This document shows positions 22,604-32,028 of a stretch of DNA of 44,282 nt, piece by piece. Origin of the DNA: Serratia liquefaciens (GTDB lineage Bacteria; Pseudomonadota; Gammaproteobacteria; Enterobacterales; Enterobacteriaceae); assembly GCA_012719855.1 (NCBI GenBank), contig JAAXZN010000051.1, forward strand, positions 1-44,282, read 5' to 3'. The notes under the pieces are model-generated. The model was given only the letters and a program-made list of their open reading frames with translations. It had not been told where the DNA came from and ran no database searches. The position numbers were made by a program, and so were the translations under genes. The stretch's first letter is position 1, and each line of letters opens with the position of its first letter.

Positions 22604-24880
22604 TTAAACCAACTGCTCACGCAGGCGCTGTGCGGCCAGCACCATGTTGGTCAGCGACTGACGGGTTTCCGGCCAGCCACGGGTTTTCAGGCCGCAGTCC
22701 GGGTTCACCCACAGGCGCTCTGCCGGGATGTTCTGCGCAGCTTTGCGTAGCAGCGCTTCGATCCATTCCACGCTTGGCACGTTCGGCGAGTGGATGTCAT
22801 ACACGCCCGGTCCAATTTCATTCGGGTACTCAAACTCTTTGAAGGCTTCCAGCAGATCCATATCGGAACGTGAGGTTTCGATAGTGATCACATCGGCATC
22901 CAACGCCGCGATGGAATCCATGATGTCGTTGAACTCGCAATAACACATGTGAGTGTGGATCTGCGTGTCATCTTGCGCGACAGCGGCGTTCAGTTTGAAT
23001 GCTTCCACCGCCCAGTTCAGGTAAGCAGCCCAGTCGGATCGACGCAGCGGCAAACCTTCGCGCAGTGCAGGCTCGTCAATCTGGATGATGCCGATACCGG
23101 CTTTTTCCAGATCTTCCACTTCGTCGCGCAGCGCCAGGGCGATCTGTTTGGCGATCACTTCGCGGGTCACGTCTTCACGCGGGAACGACCAGCAGAGAAT
23201 GGTGACCGGACCGGTCAGCATGCCTTTTACCGGCTTGTCGGTCAGCGACTGAGCATACTTCGCCCACTCGACGGTGATGGCTTCAGGGCGACTGATATCG
23301 CCGATGATCACCGGCGGTTTTACGCAACGGGAACCGTAGCTCTGTACCCAGCCGTTTTGAGTGAATACGAAGCCGTCCAGGTTTTCACCGAAGTATTCCA
23401 CCATGTCGTTACGCTCGGCTTCGCCGTGCACCAACACGTCCAGCCCCAGGCGCTCTTGTTCAACGATCGCCTGTTTGATGTGTTCGCTAATGCTGGTGCG
23501 GTAATTATTGCCGTCCAAACGCCCCTGCTTGAAGTCCAGGCGCAGGCCGCGGATTTCCGTGGTTTGCGGGAAAGACCCTATCGTGGTGGTCGGCCAGGCC
23601 GGCAGGTTAAAGCGCTCACGCTGTGCCTGAGCTCGCTCGGCGTAAGGGCGCTGACGTTCGCTGTCCTGTGCGGTAATCGCCGCCAGACGTTGCCCTACCT
23701 GCGCATTATGTACGCGGCTGGACTGACGACGAGCACGGATTGGCGCGCTATAGGCGTCCAGTTCGGCCTGCTTGTCGGCACCCGGTGCGTTCAGCGCCGC
23801 GCTCAACAGGGCCAATTCGGTGCATTTTTGCAGGGCAAAGGCGAACCAGCTCTTCACTTCATCGTCCAAACGAGTTTCCACGCTCAGATCGATAGGGCTA
23901 TGCAACAGTGAACAGGAAGTACCGATCCAAAGTGGTCGGCTGCCGACTAACGGTTGCAGGCGTTCGAACCAACTGCTCAGATCGGCACGCCAGACGTTAC
24001 GGCCGTTGATGACGCCCAGAGACAGCAGCCACGCTTTCGGCAGCGCCTTGTTCAATGCGTCGATATCGTCATCACCGGCAACCAGATCAACGTGCAGCCC
24101 CTGCACCGGTAGCTCGCGGATCGTATCGAGGTTGTGACCCACGCTGTCGAAGTAGGTGGTCAGCAGCAGTTTTACCTGACCTTGCAGCGCGTCGTAAGCC
24201 GGCTTGAAGGCGCTCAGCCATTCCTGCGGCAGCTCCAGCACCAGTGCAGGTTCGTCAATTTGCACCCACTCCACGCCGCGCTGCGCCAATTCGGCCAGCA
24301 CCTGCTGGTAAACCGGCAGGATGTCTTTCAGCAGCGACAAACGGTCAAACGCCTCGCCTTTCACTTTACCCAGCCACAGATAGGTCACCGGCCCCAGCAA
24401 CACCGGCTTGATTTTGTGGCCCAGGGCCAGCGCTTCGTCCACTTCTTCCAGCAGTTGGGTCCATCCCAGTTTGAACTGCTGGCCTTTGTGGAACTCAGGC
24501 ACCATGTAGTGATAGTTGGTGTTAAACCATTTGGTCATTTCTGCCGCCGCTGCCGGTTTTCCGGTGGGTGCGCGGCCACGGCCAATGCGGAATAGCGTAT
24601 CCAGATCGATTGAGCCATCCGCATTCTGATGACGTGCCGGCACGTTGCCCAGCAACAGGCTGGTGGTCAATACATGGTCGTACCAAGCGAAATCGCCGAC
24701 CGGCACCAAATCCACCCCGGCCTGCTGCTGTTGTTGCCAATGGCGAGCACGCAGCTCGCGGCCAACCGCCAACAGTTCTTCCTGCGTTGAGTTGCCAGCC
24801 CAGTAACTTTCCTGAGCTTTTTTCAGTTCACGTTTTAGCCCAACGCGAGGAAAACCCAGTGTGTGATTTAAAATTGCCAT
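22604..24880 (-). CDS. metE: Cobalamin-independent methionine synthase MetE
   Basis: MetE transfers the methyl group from 5-methyltetrahydropteroyltri-L-glutamate to homocysteine, the last step of methionine synthesis without B12. It has 758 residues (E. coli 753). The zinc ligands are visible in HTHMCYCEF (His and Cys), TIETSRSDM (Glu) and [11 protein letters not shown] (Cys). The substrate region [12 protein letters not shown] is intact. Of three close ATGs (24895, 24886, 24880) I chose 24880 ([13 protein letters not shown]) because GGGGA lies 8 bases upstream and it matches the E. coli start. It is divergent from its activator gene metR, with likely MetJ boxes just upstream. Confidence 0.98.
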   Translation of the reverse strand: MAILNHTLGFPRVGLKRELKKAQESYWAGNSTQEELLAVGRELRARHWQQQQQAGVDLVPVGDFAWYDHVLTTSLLLGNVPARHQNADGSIDLDTLFRIGRGRAPTGKPAAAAEMTKWFNTNYHYMVPEFHKGQQFKLGWTQLLEEVDEALALGHKIKPVLLGPVTYLWLGKVKGEAFDRLSLLKDILPVYQQVLAELAQRGVEWVQIDEPALVLELPQEWLSAFKPAYDALQGQVKLLLTTYFDSVGHNLDTIRELPVQGLHVDLVAGDDDIDALNKALPKAWLLSLGVINGRNVWRADLSSWFERLQPLVGSRPLWIGTSCSLLHSPIDLSVETRLDDEVKSWFAFALQKCTELALLSAALNAPGADKQAELDAYSAPIRARRQSSRVHNAQVGQRLAAITAQDSERQRPYAERAQAQRERFNLPAWPTTTIGSFPQTTEIRGLRLDFKQGRLDGNNYRTSISEHIKQAIVEQERLGLDVLVHGEAERNDMVEYFGENLDGFVFTQNGWVQSYGSRCVKPPVIIGDISRPEAITVEWAKYAQSLTDKPVKGMLTGPVTILCWSFPREDVTREVIAKQIALALRDEVEDLEKAGIGIIQIDEPALREGLPLRRSDWAAYLNWAVEAFKLNAAVAQDDTQIHTHMCYCEFNDIMDSIAALDADVITIETSRSDMDLLEAFKEFEYPNEIGPGVYDIHSPNVPSVEWIEALLRKAAQNIPAERLWVNPDCGLKTRGWPETRQSLTNMVLAAQRLREQLV

Positions 24881-24897
24881 CGTCATATTCCCCATTT

Positions 24898-24921
24898 AGC
24901 CGTCCAGATGTTTACACATCC
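24898..24921. promoter_or_regulatory. Candidate MetJ operator (three tandem met boxes)
   Basis: Three contiguous 8-mers, AGCCGTCC, AGATGTTT and ACACATCC, match the met-box consensus AGACGTCT at 6, 6 and 5 of 8 positions. They lie 18 bp upstream of the metE start in the metE/metR divergent region, where MetJ with SAM would repress. The tandem 8-bp phasing is the usual form of a MetJ site. Confidence 0.65.
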
Positions 24922-24960
24922 ATAATCCGCAGGTACTGTATTAACCACAAGCGCAATTTA

Positions 24961-24977
24961 TTCACTGTCACTGTGAA
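24961..24977. promoter_or_regulatory. Inverted repeat before metR, possible MetR site
   Basis: TTCAC and GTGAA flank a 7-base centre (24961-24977), ending 8 bp before the metR ATG. MetR recognises TGAA/TTCA dyads, and the metE-metR control region is a known MetR target. The spacing here differs from the usual consensus, so this is tentative. Confidence 0.35.
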
Positions 24978-24985
24978 GGACTCTC

Positions 24986-25936
24986 ATGATCGAACTGAAA
25001 CACTTACGGACGCTGCAGGCTCTGCGCAATACCGGCTCGCTGGCGGCCGCAGCGGCCCAACTCCATCAGACACAGTCTGCTCTGTCGCATCAGTTCAGCG
25101 ATCTGGAGCAGCGTCTGGGCTTCAAGCTGTTCGTTCGTAAAAGCCAGCCGCTGCGCTTTACCGCGCAGGGTGAGATCCTGTTGCAGCTGGCAGAGCAGGT
25201 GCTGCCGCAAATTCAGCAGGCGCTGCAGGCATGCCACGAACCTCATCAGGCCACGCTGCGTATCGCCATTGAATGCCACAGCTGCATTCAATGGCTGACG
25301 CCGGCGCTGGATAACTTCCGGCAGAGTTGGCCGCAGGTGGCGATGGACTTTAAATCCGGTGTCACCTTTGATCCACAGCCGGCGCTGCAACAGGGTGAAC
25401 TGGATCTGGTGCTGACCTCCGACATTCTGCCGCGCAGCGGTTTGCACTATTCGCCGATGTTTGATTTCGAAGTGCGACTGGTGCTGGCGCCGGATCATCC
25501 ATTGGCCAGCAAGCTGCACATCGAGCCTGAAGATTTGATTGACGAAACGCTGATGATTTACCCGGTACAGCGTCAGAGGCTGGATATCTGGCGCCATTTC
25601 CTGCAGCCCGCAGGCATCAGCCCGGCGCTGAAAAACGTGGATAACACCCTGTTGCTGATCCAGATGGTATCGGCGCGGATGGGGATCGCGGCGTTGCCGC
25701 ATTGGGTGGTGGAAAGTTTTGAACGCCAGGGATTAGTGGTGACCAAAACCCTGGGGGATGGCCTGTGGAGCCGTCTTTATGCCGCGGTACGCGACGGTGA
25801 ACAGCGCCAGGCTGTCACCGAAGCCTTTATCCGCTCGGCACGCCAGCACGCCTGCAATCATCTGCCCTTCGTACGTGATGCTGCACGCCCAAGCGCCGGC
25901 GTCGCCAGCGTGAAACCGCTGGCTTCGCAACCCTGA
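24986..25936 (+). CDS. metR: LysR-type transcriptional regulator MetR
   Basis: MetR activates metE and other methionine genes with homocysteine as co-regulator. It has 316 residues (E. coli 317). Residues 1-60 are the LysR winged helix-turn-helix ([39 protein letters not shown]). The rest is the effector-binding domain ([18 protein letters not shown]). It is divergent from metE across 105 bp, the arrangement conserved in enterobacteria. The C-terminal few residues run close to a hairpin that may terminate the gene. Confidence 0.97.
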   Translation: MIELKHLRTLQALRNTGSLAAAAAQLHQTQSALSHQFSDLEQRLGFKLFVRKSQPLRFTAQGEILLQLAEQVLPQIQQALQACHEPHQATLRIAIECHSCIQWLTPALDNFRQSWPQVAMDFKSGVTFDPQPALQQGELDLVLTSDILPRSGLHYSPMFDFEVRLVLAPDHPLASKLHIEPEDLIDETLMIYPVQRQRLDIWRHFLQPAGISPALKNVDNTLLLIQMVSARMGIAALPHWVVESFERQGLVVTKTLGDGLWSRLYAAVRDGEQRQAVTEAFIRSARQHACNHLPFVRDAARPSAGVASVKPLASQP

Positions 25937-25942
25937 CCGTCA

Positions 25943-25972
25943 GGGCAGCTCGCGCTTGGGCTGCCCGTTTAT
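25943..25972 (+). terminator. Probable terminator of metR, overlapping the end of yigM
   Basis: GGGCAGC (25943-25949) and GCTGCCC (25960-25966) form a perfect 7-bp stem with a 10-base loop, followed by GTTTATTT. It starts 6 bp after the metR stop and its T-rich side overlaps the yigM stop codon on the other strand. Confidence 0.55.
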
Positions 25973-26832
25973 TTGCTGACCACTTTCGGTGCTACCCAAC
26001 GGCGGTGCACCCACAGCGAAGCGACAATCACCGCCCCGCCGATAATGAAACTTGGCCAATGCGGCTGTTGCTGCCAGATGGCCAGATTAACCAACAGTCC
26101 TGCCGGCACATGCATGTTATTCATGATGCCCAAAGTACCGGCATCCACCTGCGTTGCGCCGTAGTTCCACATGAAATAACCCAGCCCGGAAGCCACTACG
26201 CCCAGCCATACCAGAATGCCCCACTGCAGGTTAGTGGTTGGCAGCTGCTGCGGGTTACCCCACAGGCACCAGGCGACCACCGCCACAACCAAGGCCCCCA
26301 GATAGAACCAGGAAAATGCGGTGTGTTGCGGCAGCGGATGCACTTCCATCAGCCGTTTGTAACCGACCATGCCGATAGCGAAGCTGATGTTCGCCGCCTG
26401 CACCAGTAACAGCCCCCACCAAAAGTGCTCGCTTAACTGATGGTAACGGATAATCGCTGCCCCCAGCACCGCCAGCAGCGCGCTGAGCACATACCCCCAG
26501 CGCAGCCGCTGACCGCTGATCAAGTCATAAATCAGCGTAACGTACAGCGGCGTCAGCACGGTAAACAGCAGGAATTCCGGCACCGTCAGGTACATGTAAG
26601 CACGGAAGCTGAACAGGTACATAATGCCAAGCTGGCAGGCTCCTACCAGCATATACAGCAGGATCACTTTCGGCTTGATGTTGCGCCAGCGCAGGAAAGG
26701 CAGGAACACGGCCGCCGCCAAACCGATGCGCATCAGCACCGAGAACCAGCTGTCGACCTGACCCGCCAGATATTCGCCAATCAGGCTGAAAGAAAATGCC
26801 CACAGGATGGTCGTAATCACCAGAAGCAGCAC
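25969..26832 (-). CDS. yigM: DMT-superfamily transporter YigM (biotin transporter)
   Basis: This inner-membrane protein of 287 residues has ten hydrophobic segments and two EamA domains. It aligns along its whole length with E. coli YigM, which has been reported as a biotin transporter. Shared blocks are TTILWAFSFS, LLFTVLTPLY, IGMVGYKRLME and MWNYGATQVDAGTLGIMNNMHVPAG (quoted in part). It converges on metR as in E. coli. The C-terminus ends soon after VHRRWVAPK, about 12 residues shorter than E. coli. The biotin role is taken from the E. coli orthologue. Confidence 0.92.
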   Translation of the reverse strand: MLLLVITTILWAFSFSLIGEYLAGQVDSWFSVLMRIGLAAAVFLPFLRWRNIKPKVILLYMLVGACQLGIMYLFSFRAYMYLTVPEFLLFTVLTPLYVTLIYDLISGQRLRWGYVLSALLAVLGAAIIRYHQLSEHFWWGLLLVQAANISFAIGMVGYKRLMEVHPLPQHTAFSWFYLGALVVAVVAWCLWGNPQQLPTTNLQWGILVWLGVVASGLGYFMWNYGATQVDAGTLGIMNNMHVPAGLLVNLAIWQQQPHWPSFIIGGAVIVASLWVHRRWVAPKVVSK

Positions 26833-26982
26833 GATGGGTTCACCCTAAAGATTCAGAAAGGGCGATTGTAACGGAAGGCAGGAAGGGGCGTGATGAAAAG
26901 GAGGTTTACATCTGAGCAAAATACAAACTGTCGGCAAATTTTCACCGCTGGGTTAGGCTTACTAAAAGACGAGGAGAACATC

Positions 26983-27312
26983 ATGAAAAGTTATCATCTG
27001 CTCTATGGCCTGTTGCTGCTGTCCGGATTGGCCACTGCAGCCAACGGCGTTACCGAGCTCAGCTCGCAACAGCAGTTTCTCAACCAACGCACTCAACAGG
27101 CGCAACAACAGCGTATGTTGAATAATCAGCAGCTGGATCAGCGCCGCCTGCAACAGCAGCGGCAGTTCGATAATAATCAGCAACAACTGCAGCGAACGGC
27201 GCCAAACGGCGGGCAACTGCTGCCCAATGGCAACCAACCGCGCAGCCCATTCAATCGCACGGCGCCGCCGGTATCCCAGGCACCGCTGCCGGCTAGCCCC
27301 GCACGCCCATGA
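26983..27312 (+). CDS. Small Gln-rich secreted protein of unknown function
   Basis: This is a 109-residue protein starting at 26983, with GAGGAG 7 bases upstream. The first 20 or so residues are a clear signal peptide (MKSYHLLYGLLLLSGLATA). The mature part is dominated by Gln, Asn and Arg (SSQQQFLNQRTQQAQQQR, LDQRRLQQQRQFDNNQQQ), then turns Pro/Ala/Ser-rich (NRTAPPVSQAPLPASPARP). It has no cysteine and no domain I recognise. The middle could be helical; the tail is probably disordered. Its last 20 bases overlap the end of the convergent AEC transporter gene. A longer frame opens at 26890 but has no signal-like start. Strong ribosome site and signal peptide argue that it is real. Confidence 0.7.
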   Translation: MKSYHLLYGLLLLSGLATAANGVTELSSQQQFLNQRTQQAQQQRMLNNQQLDQRRLQQQRQFDNNQQQLQRTAPNGGQLLPNGNQPRSPFNRTAPPVSQAPLPASPARP

Positions 27313-28249
27313 TGGTAAGGATCAGCGGCGTGGTGACCGCTGCCAGCACGGTGGACATCACCAGGCTGGTGGCGGCAGGGCCGGTCAATACGTTGAACTG
27401 CCGTGACATCAGGTAAACATTGACGCCAACGGCCATCGACCCCAGCAACACCACCACCCGGGTTTCCATCGGCGGCAGGTTCATCATCCACGCCAGCAGC
27501 CAGATAATCAGCGGCTGAACAATCAGCTTGAGGAAACAGATGCCGCTGCTGAGGCGCCAGCCTTCGCTGATGCGATACTCCGCCAGCCCCATACCCAGCA
27601 CCACCAGCGACAGCGGCGCGGCAACCTGACCCAGCATACTGACCGGCTGATCGACAAACGTCGGCAGCGGCAGGCCGGTCAGGCTGAACAGCGTGCCGGA
27701 AAGAATGCCGATAATCAGCGGATTGGTCAGCACGCTGCGCACGGTTTTGATAAAACCCTGCAACGTCGGCGAACCATTGCGCGCCCATTCGATAGAGATA
27801 GTCACCAGCGTCCAGAGGATCAGGCCATTAAACACCAACACCAATGCCACCGACGGGATCGCCGCCTCGCCAAGCATGACGCTGGCGATAGGCAGACCCA
27901 GCATCACGTTATTGGAGAAAATTCCGCCCAACGCAAACACCGATCCTGCCACGCCATCCAGTTTAAATACCCGGCGCGCCGTGATTCGCCCGATCACGAA
28001 CACAATCAGGCAACTGCCGAAAAAGGCAATCAACAAGCGAGCATCTACCGCCGGACGCTGCGAAAAGTCGCACATCATGCGGAACAACATAGCGGGCAGG
28101 GCCAGAGAGAAGACGAAACGCGTTAAACCGTCGGTGATGGTAGCCGGCCATTTACCCCAGCGGATAAGGCCATACCCCAACACGATCAGCACAAACAACG
28201 GCAAAGAAAGCGCTATTTGGTGCCATAAAGAAACCATGAAAACTGACAT
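27293..28249 (-). CDS. AEC (auxin efflux carrier) family transporter
   Basis: This 318-residue inner-membrane protein has about ten hydrophobic segments in two halves. Family features are the ALPAMLFRMM segment, GIFSNNVMLGLPIA in the first half and GMGLAEYRI plus MAVGVNVYLMSRQF in the second. AEC members export or import small carboxylates or are uncharacterised; the substrate here is unknown. I chose the start at 28249 (MSVFMVSLWHQ), with GAAGGG 6 bases upstream; the open frame extends 17 codons further. The 3' end overlaps the small secreted gene by 20 bp. It lies just downstream of ugpQ on the same strand. Confidence 0.85.
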   Translation of the reverse strand: MSVFMVSLWHQIALSLPLFVLIVLGYGLIRWGKWPATITDGLTRFVFSLALPAMLFRMMCDFSQRPAVDARLLIAFFGSCLIVFVIGRITARRVFKLDGVAGSVFALGGIFSNNVMLGLPIASVMLGEAAIPSVALVLVFNGLILWTLVTISIEWARNGSPTLQGFIKTVRSVLTNPLIIGILSGTLFSLTGLPLPTFVDQPVSMLGQVAAPLSLVVLGMGLAEYRISEGWRLSSGICFLKLIVQPLIIWLLAWMMNLPPMETRVVVLLGSMAVGVNVYLMSRQFNVLTGPAATSLVMSTVLAAVTTPLILTIMGVRG

Positions 28250-28354
28250 CGCATCCCTTCCGTTAGCGCGGCGGCAAAGGGCTGACGTCGCAATATTCAA
28301 CAGGCGCCGACGGCTTTCTCACGGACGCAGCAAACTGCGCCCGTGGCAACGGGA

Positions 28355-29101
28355 TCACTCGTTGGGAAAGTCCGGGCCGATCAAATCTATCCGGTCAGTG
28401 CAAATGCAGTCAACGCCCCAGTTCAACAACAGGCGCGCACGGGCAGGCTGGTTAACGGTATAAACCAGAATGCGCAGCCCCGCCGCCTTCAACGCCGACA
28501 CCCGTTCGGCCGTCAATTCTTTATGGTTGATGTGCAATGAAACGCAGCCCAGTCTTTCGGTCAGCGCCTGCCAGTTGCCGTCCCATTGATCCAGCAACAG
28601 GCCGCGTGGGAGTTCCGGCACCGTACGCTGCGCCGCCTCAAGCGCCTCAATCGAGAATGAGGAGAGCAGCGGATCGGTCTGGCCCTGCCACAGCAAACGT
28701 GCCGCCAGCGCCACAACACGGCCGGTTTCATCATCGCTGCCGGTGGTGGGTTTGATTTCAATGTTCGCCATCATGCCGTGCTGCAGGCAGCGTTCCGCCA
28801 CTTCGGCCAACAGCGGCAAGCGTTCGCCCTTGTAAGCGGAGTTGTACCAGTTGCCGGCATCCAGCTGTACCAGTTTGTCCCACGGCAATTCACCCGCCAC
28901 GCCCCAGCCGTTGCTGGTGCGATCCAGGGTATCGTCGTGCAACAGAAATATTTGCCCGTCCTGAGCCAGTTTGGCGTCGAACTCAATCATTTTATGACCG
29001 TGGCGTGCGCCGACGTCGATCGCCGCCAGGGTATTTTCCGGCGCCAGAGAACCGCCGCCGCGGTGGGCGACAATGTGGGGATAAGGCCAGGCTGTGGTCA
29101 T
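28355..29101 (-). CDS. ugpQ: Glycerophosphodiester phosphodiesterase UgpQ
   Basis: UgpQ is cytoplasmic and hydrolyses glycerophosphodiesters to glycerol-3-phosphate and alcohols after uptake by the Ugp transporter. It has 248 residues (E. coli 247). The GDPD catalytic motif is intact: [33 protein letters not shown] and NIEIKPTT carry the His, Glu and Asp ligands. It is the last gene of ugpBAECQ and its start overlaps the ugpC stop by 4 bases. About 105 bp separate it from the AEC gene downstream, with no evident terminator. Confidence 0.96.
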   Translation of the reverse strand: MTTAWPYPHIVAHRGGGSLAPENTLAAIDVGARHGHKMIEFDAKLAQDGQIFLLHDDTLDRTSNGWGVAGELPWDKLVQLDAGNWYNSAYKGERLPLLAEVAERCLQHGMMANIEIKPTTGSDDETGRVVALAARLLWQGQTDPLLSSFSIEALEAAQRTVPELPRGLLLDQWDGNWQALTERLGCVSLHINHKELTAERVSALKAAGLRILVYTVNQPARARLLLNWGVDCICTDRIDLIGPDFPNE

Positions 29102-30174
29102 GATTCCATCCGTAATCCGCTATCGGTATCAAAAAAGTGCAGCGCCTGTGCAGGCAACTGCAAATATAGCGTGCTGCCCGCCGTCGGCATAGTTTCATGC
29201 GACAAACGCGCAATCACGCCGTGACCGCCCCACTGCCCATGCGCCAGGTTATCCGCGCCCAATAACTCCAGCGTTTGCAGCGCCAGCGGCACGCCCCCTT
29301 GCTCGGGGGTGGTCAGTTGAATATGCTCCGGGCGGATGCCGAGCGTCAACCGGCGACCACCCCACTGCGCTTTTGGCTGCGGCAAATTCAGCGTCATCCC
29401 CTCCGCCAGCTGCAGCTGGCTGCCGTCTGCGCTCAGGGTACCCGGCAACAGGTTCATCGCCGGCGAACCGATAAAGCTGGCGACGAACAGCGACGCCGGG
29501 CGCTGATAGACCTCGCTGGGGGTGCCAATTTGCTCTGCCACGCCTTTGTTCATGACGATCACCCGCTGGGCCAGCGTCATCGCCTCCACCTGATCGTGCG
29601 TCACATACAGGCTGGTGGTTTTCAGCCGGCGATGCAGTTGTTGCAGTTCCAGGCGCATTTGGACGCGCAGCTTGGCATCCAGATTCGACAACGGTTCATC
29701 AAACAGGAATACCGCCGGCTCACGCTCGATAGCGCGCCCCATCGCCACCCGTTGACGTTGGCCGCCGGAAAGCTCGCGCGGCTTGCGCTGCAACAGTGGC
29801 TCCAGCTCTAAAATACGCGCAGCTTCTTCTACCCGCTGCTGGATATGCTGTTTGCCGAAGCCGCGAATTTTCAGGCCATAGGCCATGTTGTCGTATACGC
29901 TCATGTGCGGATACAGCGCATAGTTCTGGAACACCATCGCGATACCGCGATCTTTCGGCTCCATATCCGTTACGCGTTGACTGTCGATATAAATATCGCC
30001 GCTGGTGGTGCGTTCCAGCCCTGCCACCATGCGCAACAGCGTCGATTTGCCGCAGCCGGACGGGCCGACCATCACGATAAATTCGCCGTCCGCCACGTCG
30101 AGGTCAATCTGCTTGATCACCGGCGTTTTACCGTCGTAAGACTTGGTGACTGCCTGTAGTTTTAAACCTGCCAT
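29098..30174 (-). CDS. ugpC: sn-glycerol-3-phosphate import ATP-binding protein UgpC
   Basis: This is the ATPase of the glycerol-3-phosphate/glycerophosphodiester ABC importer. It has 358 residues from 30174 ([15 protein letters not shown]), as in E. coli (356). The Walker A is GPSGCGKST (37-45), the Q-loop FQNYALYPH, the signature [15 protein letters not shown], Walker [13 protein letters not shown] and the H-loop [11 protein letters not shown]. The C-terminal MalK-like regulatory domain follows ([10 protein letters not shown]). An upstream ATG at 30222 is ignored. It lies 16 bp after ugpE and overlaps ugpQ by 4 bases. Confidence 0.97.
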   Translation of the reverse strand: MAGLKLQAVTKSYDGKTPVIKQIDLDVADGEFIVMVGPSGCGKSTLLRMVAGLERTTSGDIYIDSQRVTDMEPKDRGIAMVFQNYALYPHMSVYDNMAYGLKIRGFGKQHIQQRVEEAARILELEPLLQRKPRELSGGQRQRVAMGRAIEREPAVFLFDEPLSNLDAKLRVQMRLELQQLHRRLKTTSLYVTHDQVEAMTLAQRVIVMNKGVAEQIGTPSEVYQRPASLFVASFIGSPAMNLLPGTLSADGSQLQLAEGMTLNLPQPKAQWGGRRLTLGIRPEHIQLTTPEQGGVPLALQTLELLGADNLAHGQWGGHGVIARLSHETMPTAGSTLYLQLPAQALHFFDTDSGLRMES

Positions 30175-30190
30175 GTGAAAATTTCTCTCG

Positions 30191-31036
30191 TTACTTTTCG
30201 CTATCAACCAGGCCGCGTACAAACCAGCGCTGCATCAGAAGAACCACCGTCAGCGGTGGAATTAAAGTCAGAATCATCGCCGCCATCACCTGATTCCACT
30301 GGGTCGGCGCGCCGGAGGTGGAGATCATGCTCTTGATACCCGCCACCGCAGTGCCCATCGAAGCATCGCTGGTGATCAGGATCGGCCACAGGTACTGGTT
30401 CCAGCCGTAGATAAAGGTGATGACAAACAGCGCCGCCAGATTGGTCTTCGACAGCGGCAGCACGATATCCCAGAAAAAACGCATCGGGCCGGCGCCGTCA
30501 ATCCGCGCGGCTTCCAGCAGTTCGTCCGGTAGCGTCATAAAGAACTGACGCAGCAGGAAGGTGGCGGTCGCCGACGCCATCAGCGGCAACGTCAGGCCGG
30601 TGTAGCTGTCCAGCAGGTTGAGGTTGGAGATAACCTCCACCGTCGGGAAAATACGCACCTCAACCGGCAACATCAGGGTGAGGAATATCAGCCAGAAGAA
30701 CAGGCTGCGCAGCGGGAAGCGGAAATAAACGATGGCATAGGCGGACAACACCGACACCACAATCTTGCCGAAGGTGATGGCCAGCGCCATCACCACACTG
30801 TTCAACAGCAGCAGTGAAAACGGCACCTTAAGGTTGCCCACGCCGCCCTGCCAAATATTGCGGATGTTTTCCCACAGGTGACCACCGGGGATCAGGGTCA
30901 TCGGTACCTGAAACACCTGTTTGTCGTCCAGCGTAGCCGCCACGAAGGCCACGTACAGCGGGAACAGCACCACCAGCACGCCGATAATCAGCATTACGTG
31001 GCTGAAAATGTCCAGCCCGCGTCGGTTCTCAATCAT
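30191..31036 (-). CDS. ugpE: sn-glycerol-3-phosphate permease UgpE
   Basis: This is one of the two inner-membrane permeases of the Ugp ABC importer. It has 281 residues, the same as E. coli, and six membrane segments. The cytoplasmic EAA loop that docks on the ATPase is visible as [26 protein letters not shown]. The start overlaps the ugpA stop by 4 bases. The next gene, ugpC, follows after 16 bp. Confidence 0.96.
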   Translation of the reverse strand: MIENRRGLDIFSHVMLIIGVLVVLFPLYVAFVAATLDDKQVFQVPMTLIPGGHLWENIRNIWQGGVGNLKVPFSLLLLNSVVMALAITFGKIVVSVLSAYAIVYFRFPLRSLFFWLIFLTLMLPVEVRIFPTVEVISNLNLLDSYTGLTLPLMASATATFLLRQFFMTLPDELLEAARIDGAGPMRFFWDIVLPLSKTNLAALFVITFIYGWNQYLWPILITSDASMGTAVAGIKSMISTSGAPTQWNQVMAAMILTLIPPLTVVLLMQRWFVRGLVDSEK

Positions 31037-31920
31037 TGGTAACGCACCTTACGTTCGACAAAACGGAACTGGATCACCGTCAGGCCAATCACCAGCAACA
31101 TCAGGATCACCGACTGTGCCGCAGAGCTGGACAGATCCAGACCGGCAAAGCCTTCACGGTAAATCTTGTAGATCAGCGTGGTGGTGGACTGTACCGGTCC
31201 GCCGCCGGTCGCGGCATCGATCACCGGGAAGGTATCGAAGAAGGCGTACACCAGATTCACCACCAGCAGGAAGAAGCTCACCGGCGTGATTAACGGCAGC
31301 ACCAGATTGAAGAAACGCCGTACCGGGCCGGCACCGTCAATGGCCGCCGCCTCAACCAGAGAGCGGGGAATTGACTGCAGCGCAGCCAGGAAAAACAGGA
31401 AGTTATAGCTGATTTGCTGCCATACCGAGGCCAACACTACCAGGAACATCGCCTGTCCGCTGTTTTGCGCATGGTTCCAGTTGTAGCCCAGTCCGTTGAG
31501 GAAATGGGTAATCAGCCCCAGGCCGGGGTTGAACAGGAAAATCCACAGCACCGCCGCCACCGCGGGCGCCACGGCGTAAGGCAGGATCATCAGCGTCTGG
31601 TAGATCCGGCTGCCGCGCAGCACGTAATCCACTAACGCGGCGAAGAACAACGACACGACCAGCCCGATACCCGCCACCAGGAAACTGAAAATCAGCGTGG
31701 TGTAAAACGAGTCCAGGTAGTAAGGGTCGTGGAACAGTTGGGTAAAGTTGTCCAGCCCGACAAACTGGCTGGACAGGCCGAACGGATCGAGGCTTTGCAC
31801 CGAGTACCACAGCGCCTCACCGGCAGGCCACAGAAAGAAGATTGCGGTGATCAGCAACTGCGGCAGCACCAGAACATAGGGCAGCCAACTGCAGCCGAAA
31901 CCGGGACGGGAAGATGACAT
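31033..31920 (-). CDS. ugpA: sn-glycerol-3-phosphate permease UgpA
   Basis: This is the second inner-membrane permease of the Ugp importer. It has 295 residues, as in E. coli, with six membrane segments. The EAA loop is [24 protein letters not shown]. It is separated from ugpB by 108 bp that hold two strong hairpins, while its end overlaps ugpE by 4 bases. The spacing suggests that the binding protein is made in excess over the membrane components. Confidence 0.96.
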   Translation of the reverse strand: MSSSRPGFGCSWLPYVLVLPQLLITAIFFLWPAGEALWYSVQSLDPFGLSSQFVGLDNFTQLFHDPYYLDSFYTTLIFSFLVAGIGLVVSLFFAALVDYVLRGSRIYQTLMILPYAVAPAVAAVLWIFLFNPGLGLITHFLNGLGYNWNHAQNSGQAMFLVVLASVWQQISYNFLFFLAALQSIPRSLVEAAAIDGAGPVRRFFNLVLPLITPVSFFLLVVNLVYAFFDTFPVIDAATGGGPVQSTTTLIYKIYREGFAGLDLSSSAAQSVILMLLVIGLTVIQFRFVERKVRYQ

Positions 31921-31959
31921 AGGGGTTAACCGTTTTCAGGTACTGAAATATGACCGTGG

Positions 31960-32017
31960 AAGTACGGGCTCATCATGCTGAACCCGTACTTCTGCTGGGG
32001 CACAATAAATTGCGCCC
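31960..32017 (-). promoter_or_regulatory. Two tandem hairpins in the ugpB-ugpA gap
   Basis: Read on the minus strand, GGGCGCAAT and ATTGTGCCC (32017-31998) form a 9-bp stem with one G-U pair. After it, AAGTACGGGTTCA and TGAGCCCGTACTT (31991-31960) form a 13-bp stem with a 6-base loop. Neither is followed by a T-tract, so they are more likely mRNA-stabilising or processing structures protecting ugpB mRNA than terminators. Confidence 0.65.
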
Positions 32018-32028
32018 TTAACACAGGC

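Noticed and set aside
22949-23911. Open frame of 320 codons on the plus strand inside metE
   Set aside because: It is antisense to the strongly conserved metE coding sequence; its translation is Arg/Gln/His-rich with no recognisable domain, a typical shadow frame of GC-rich coding DNA.
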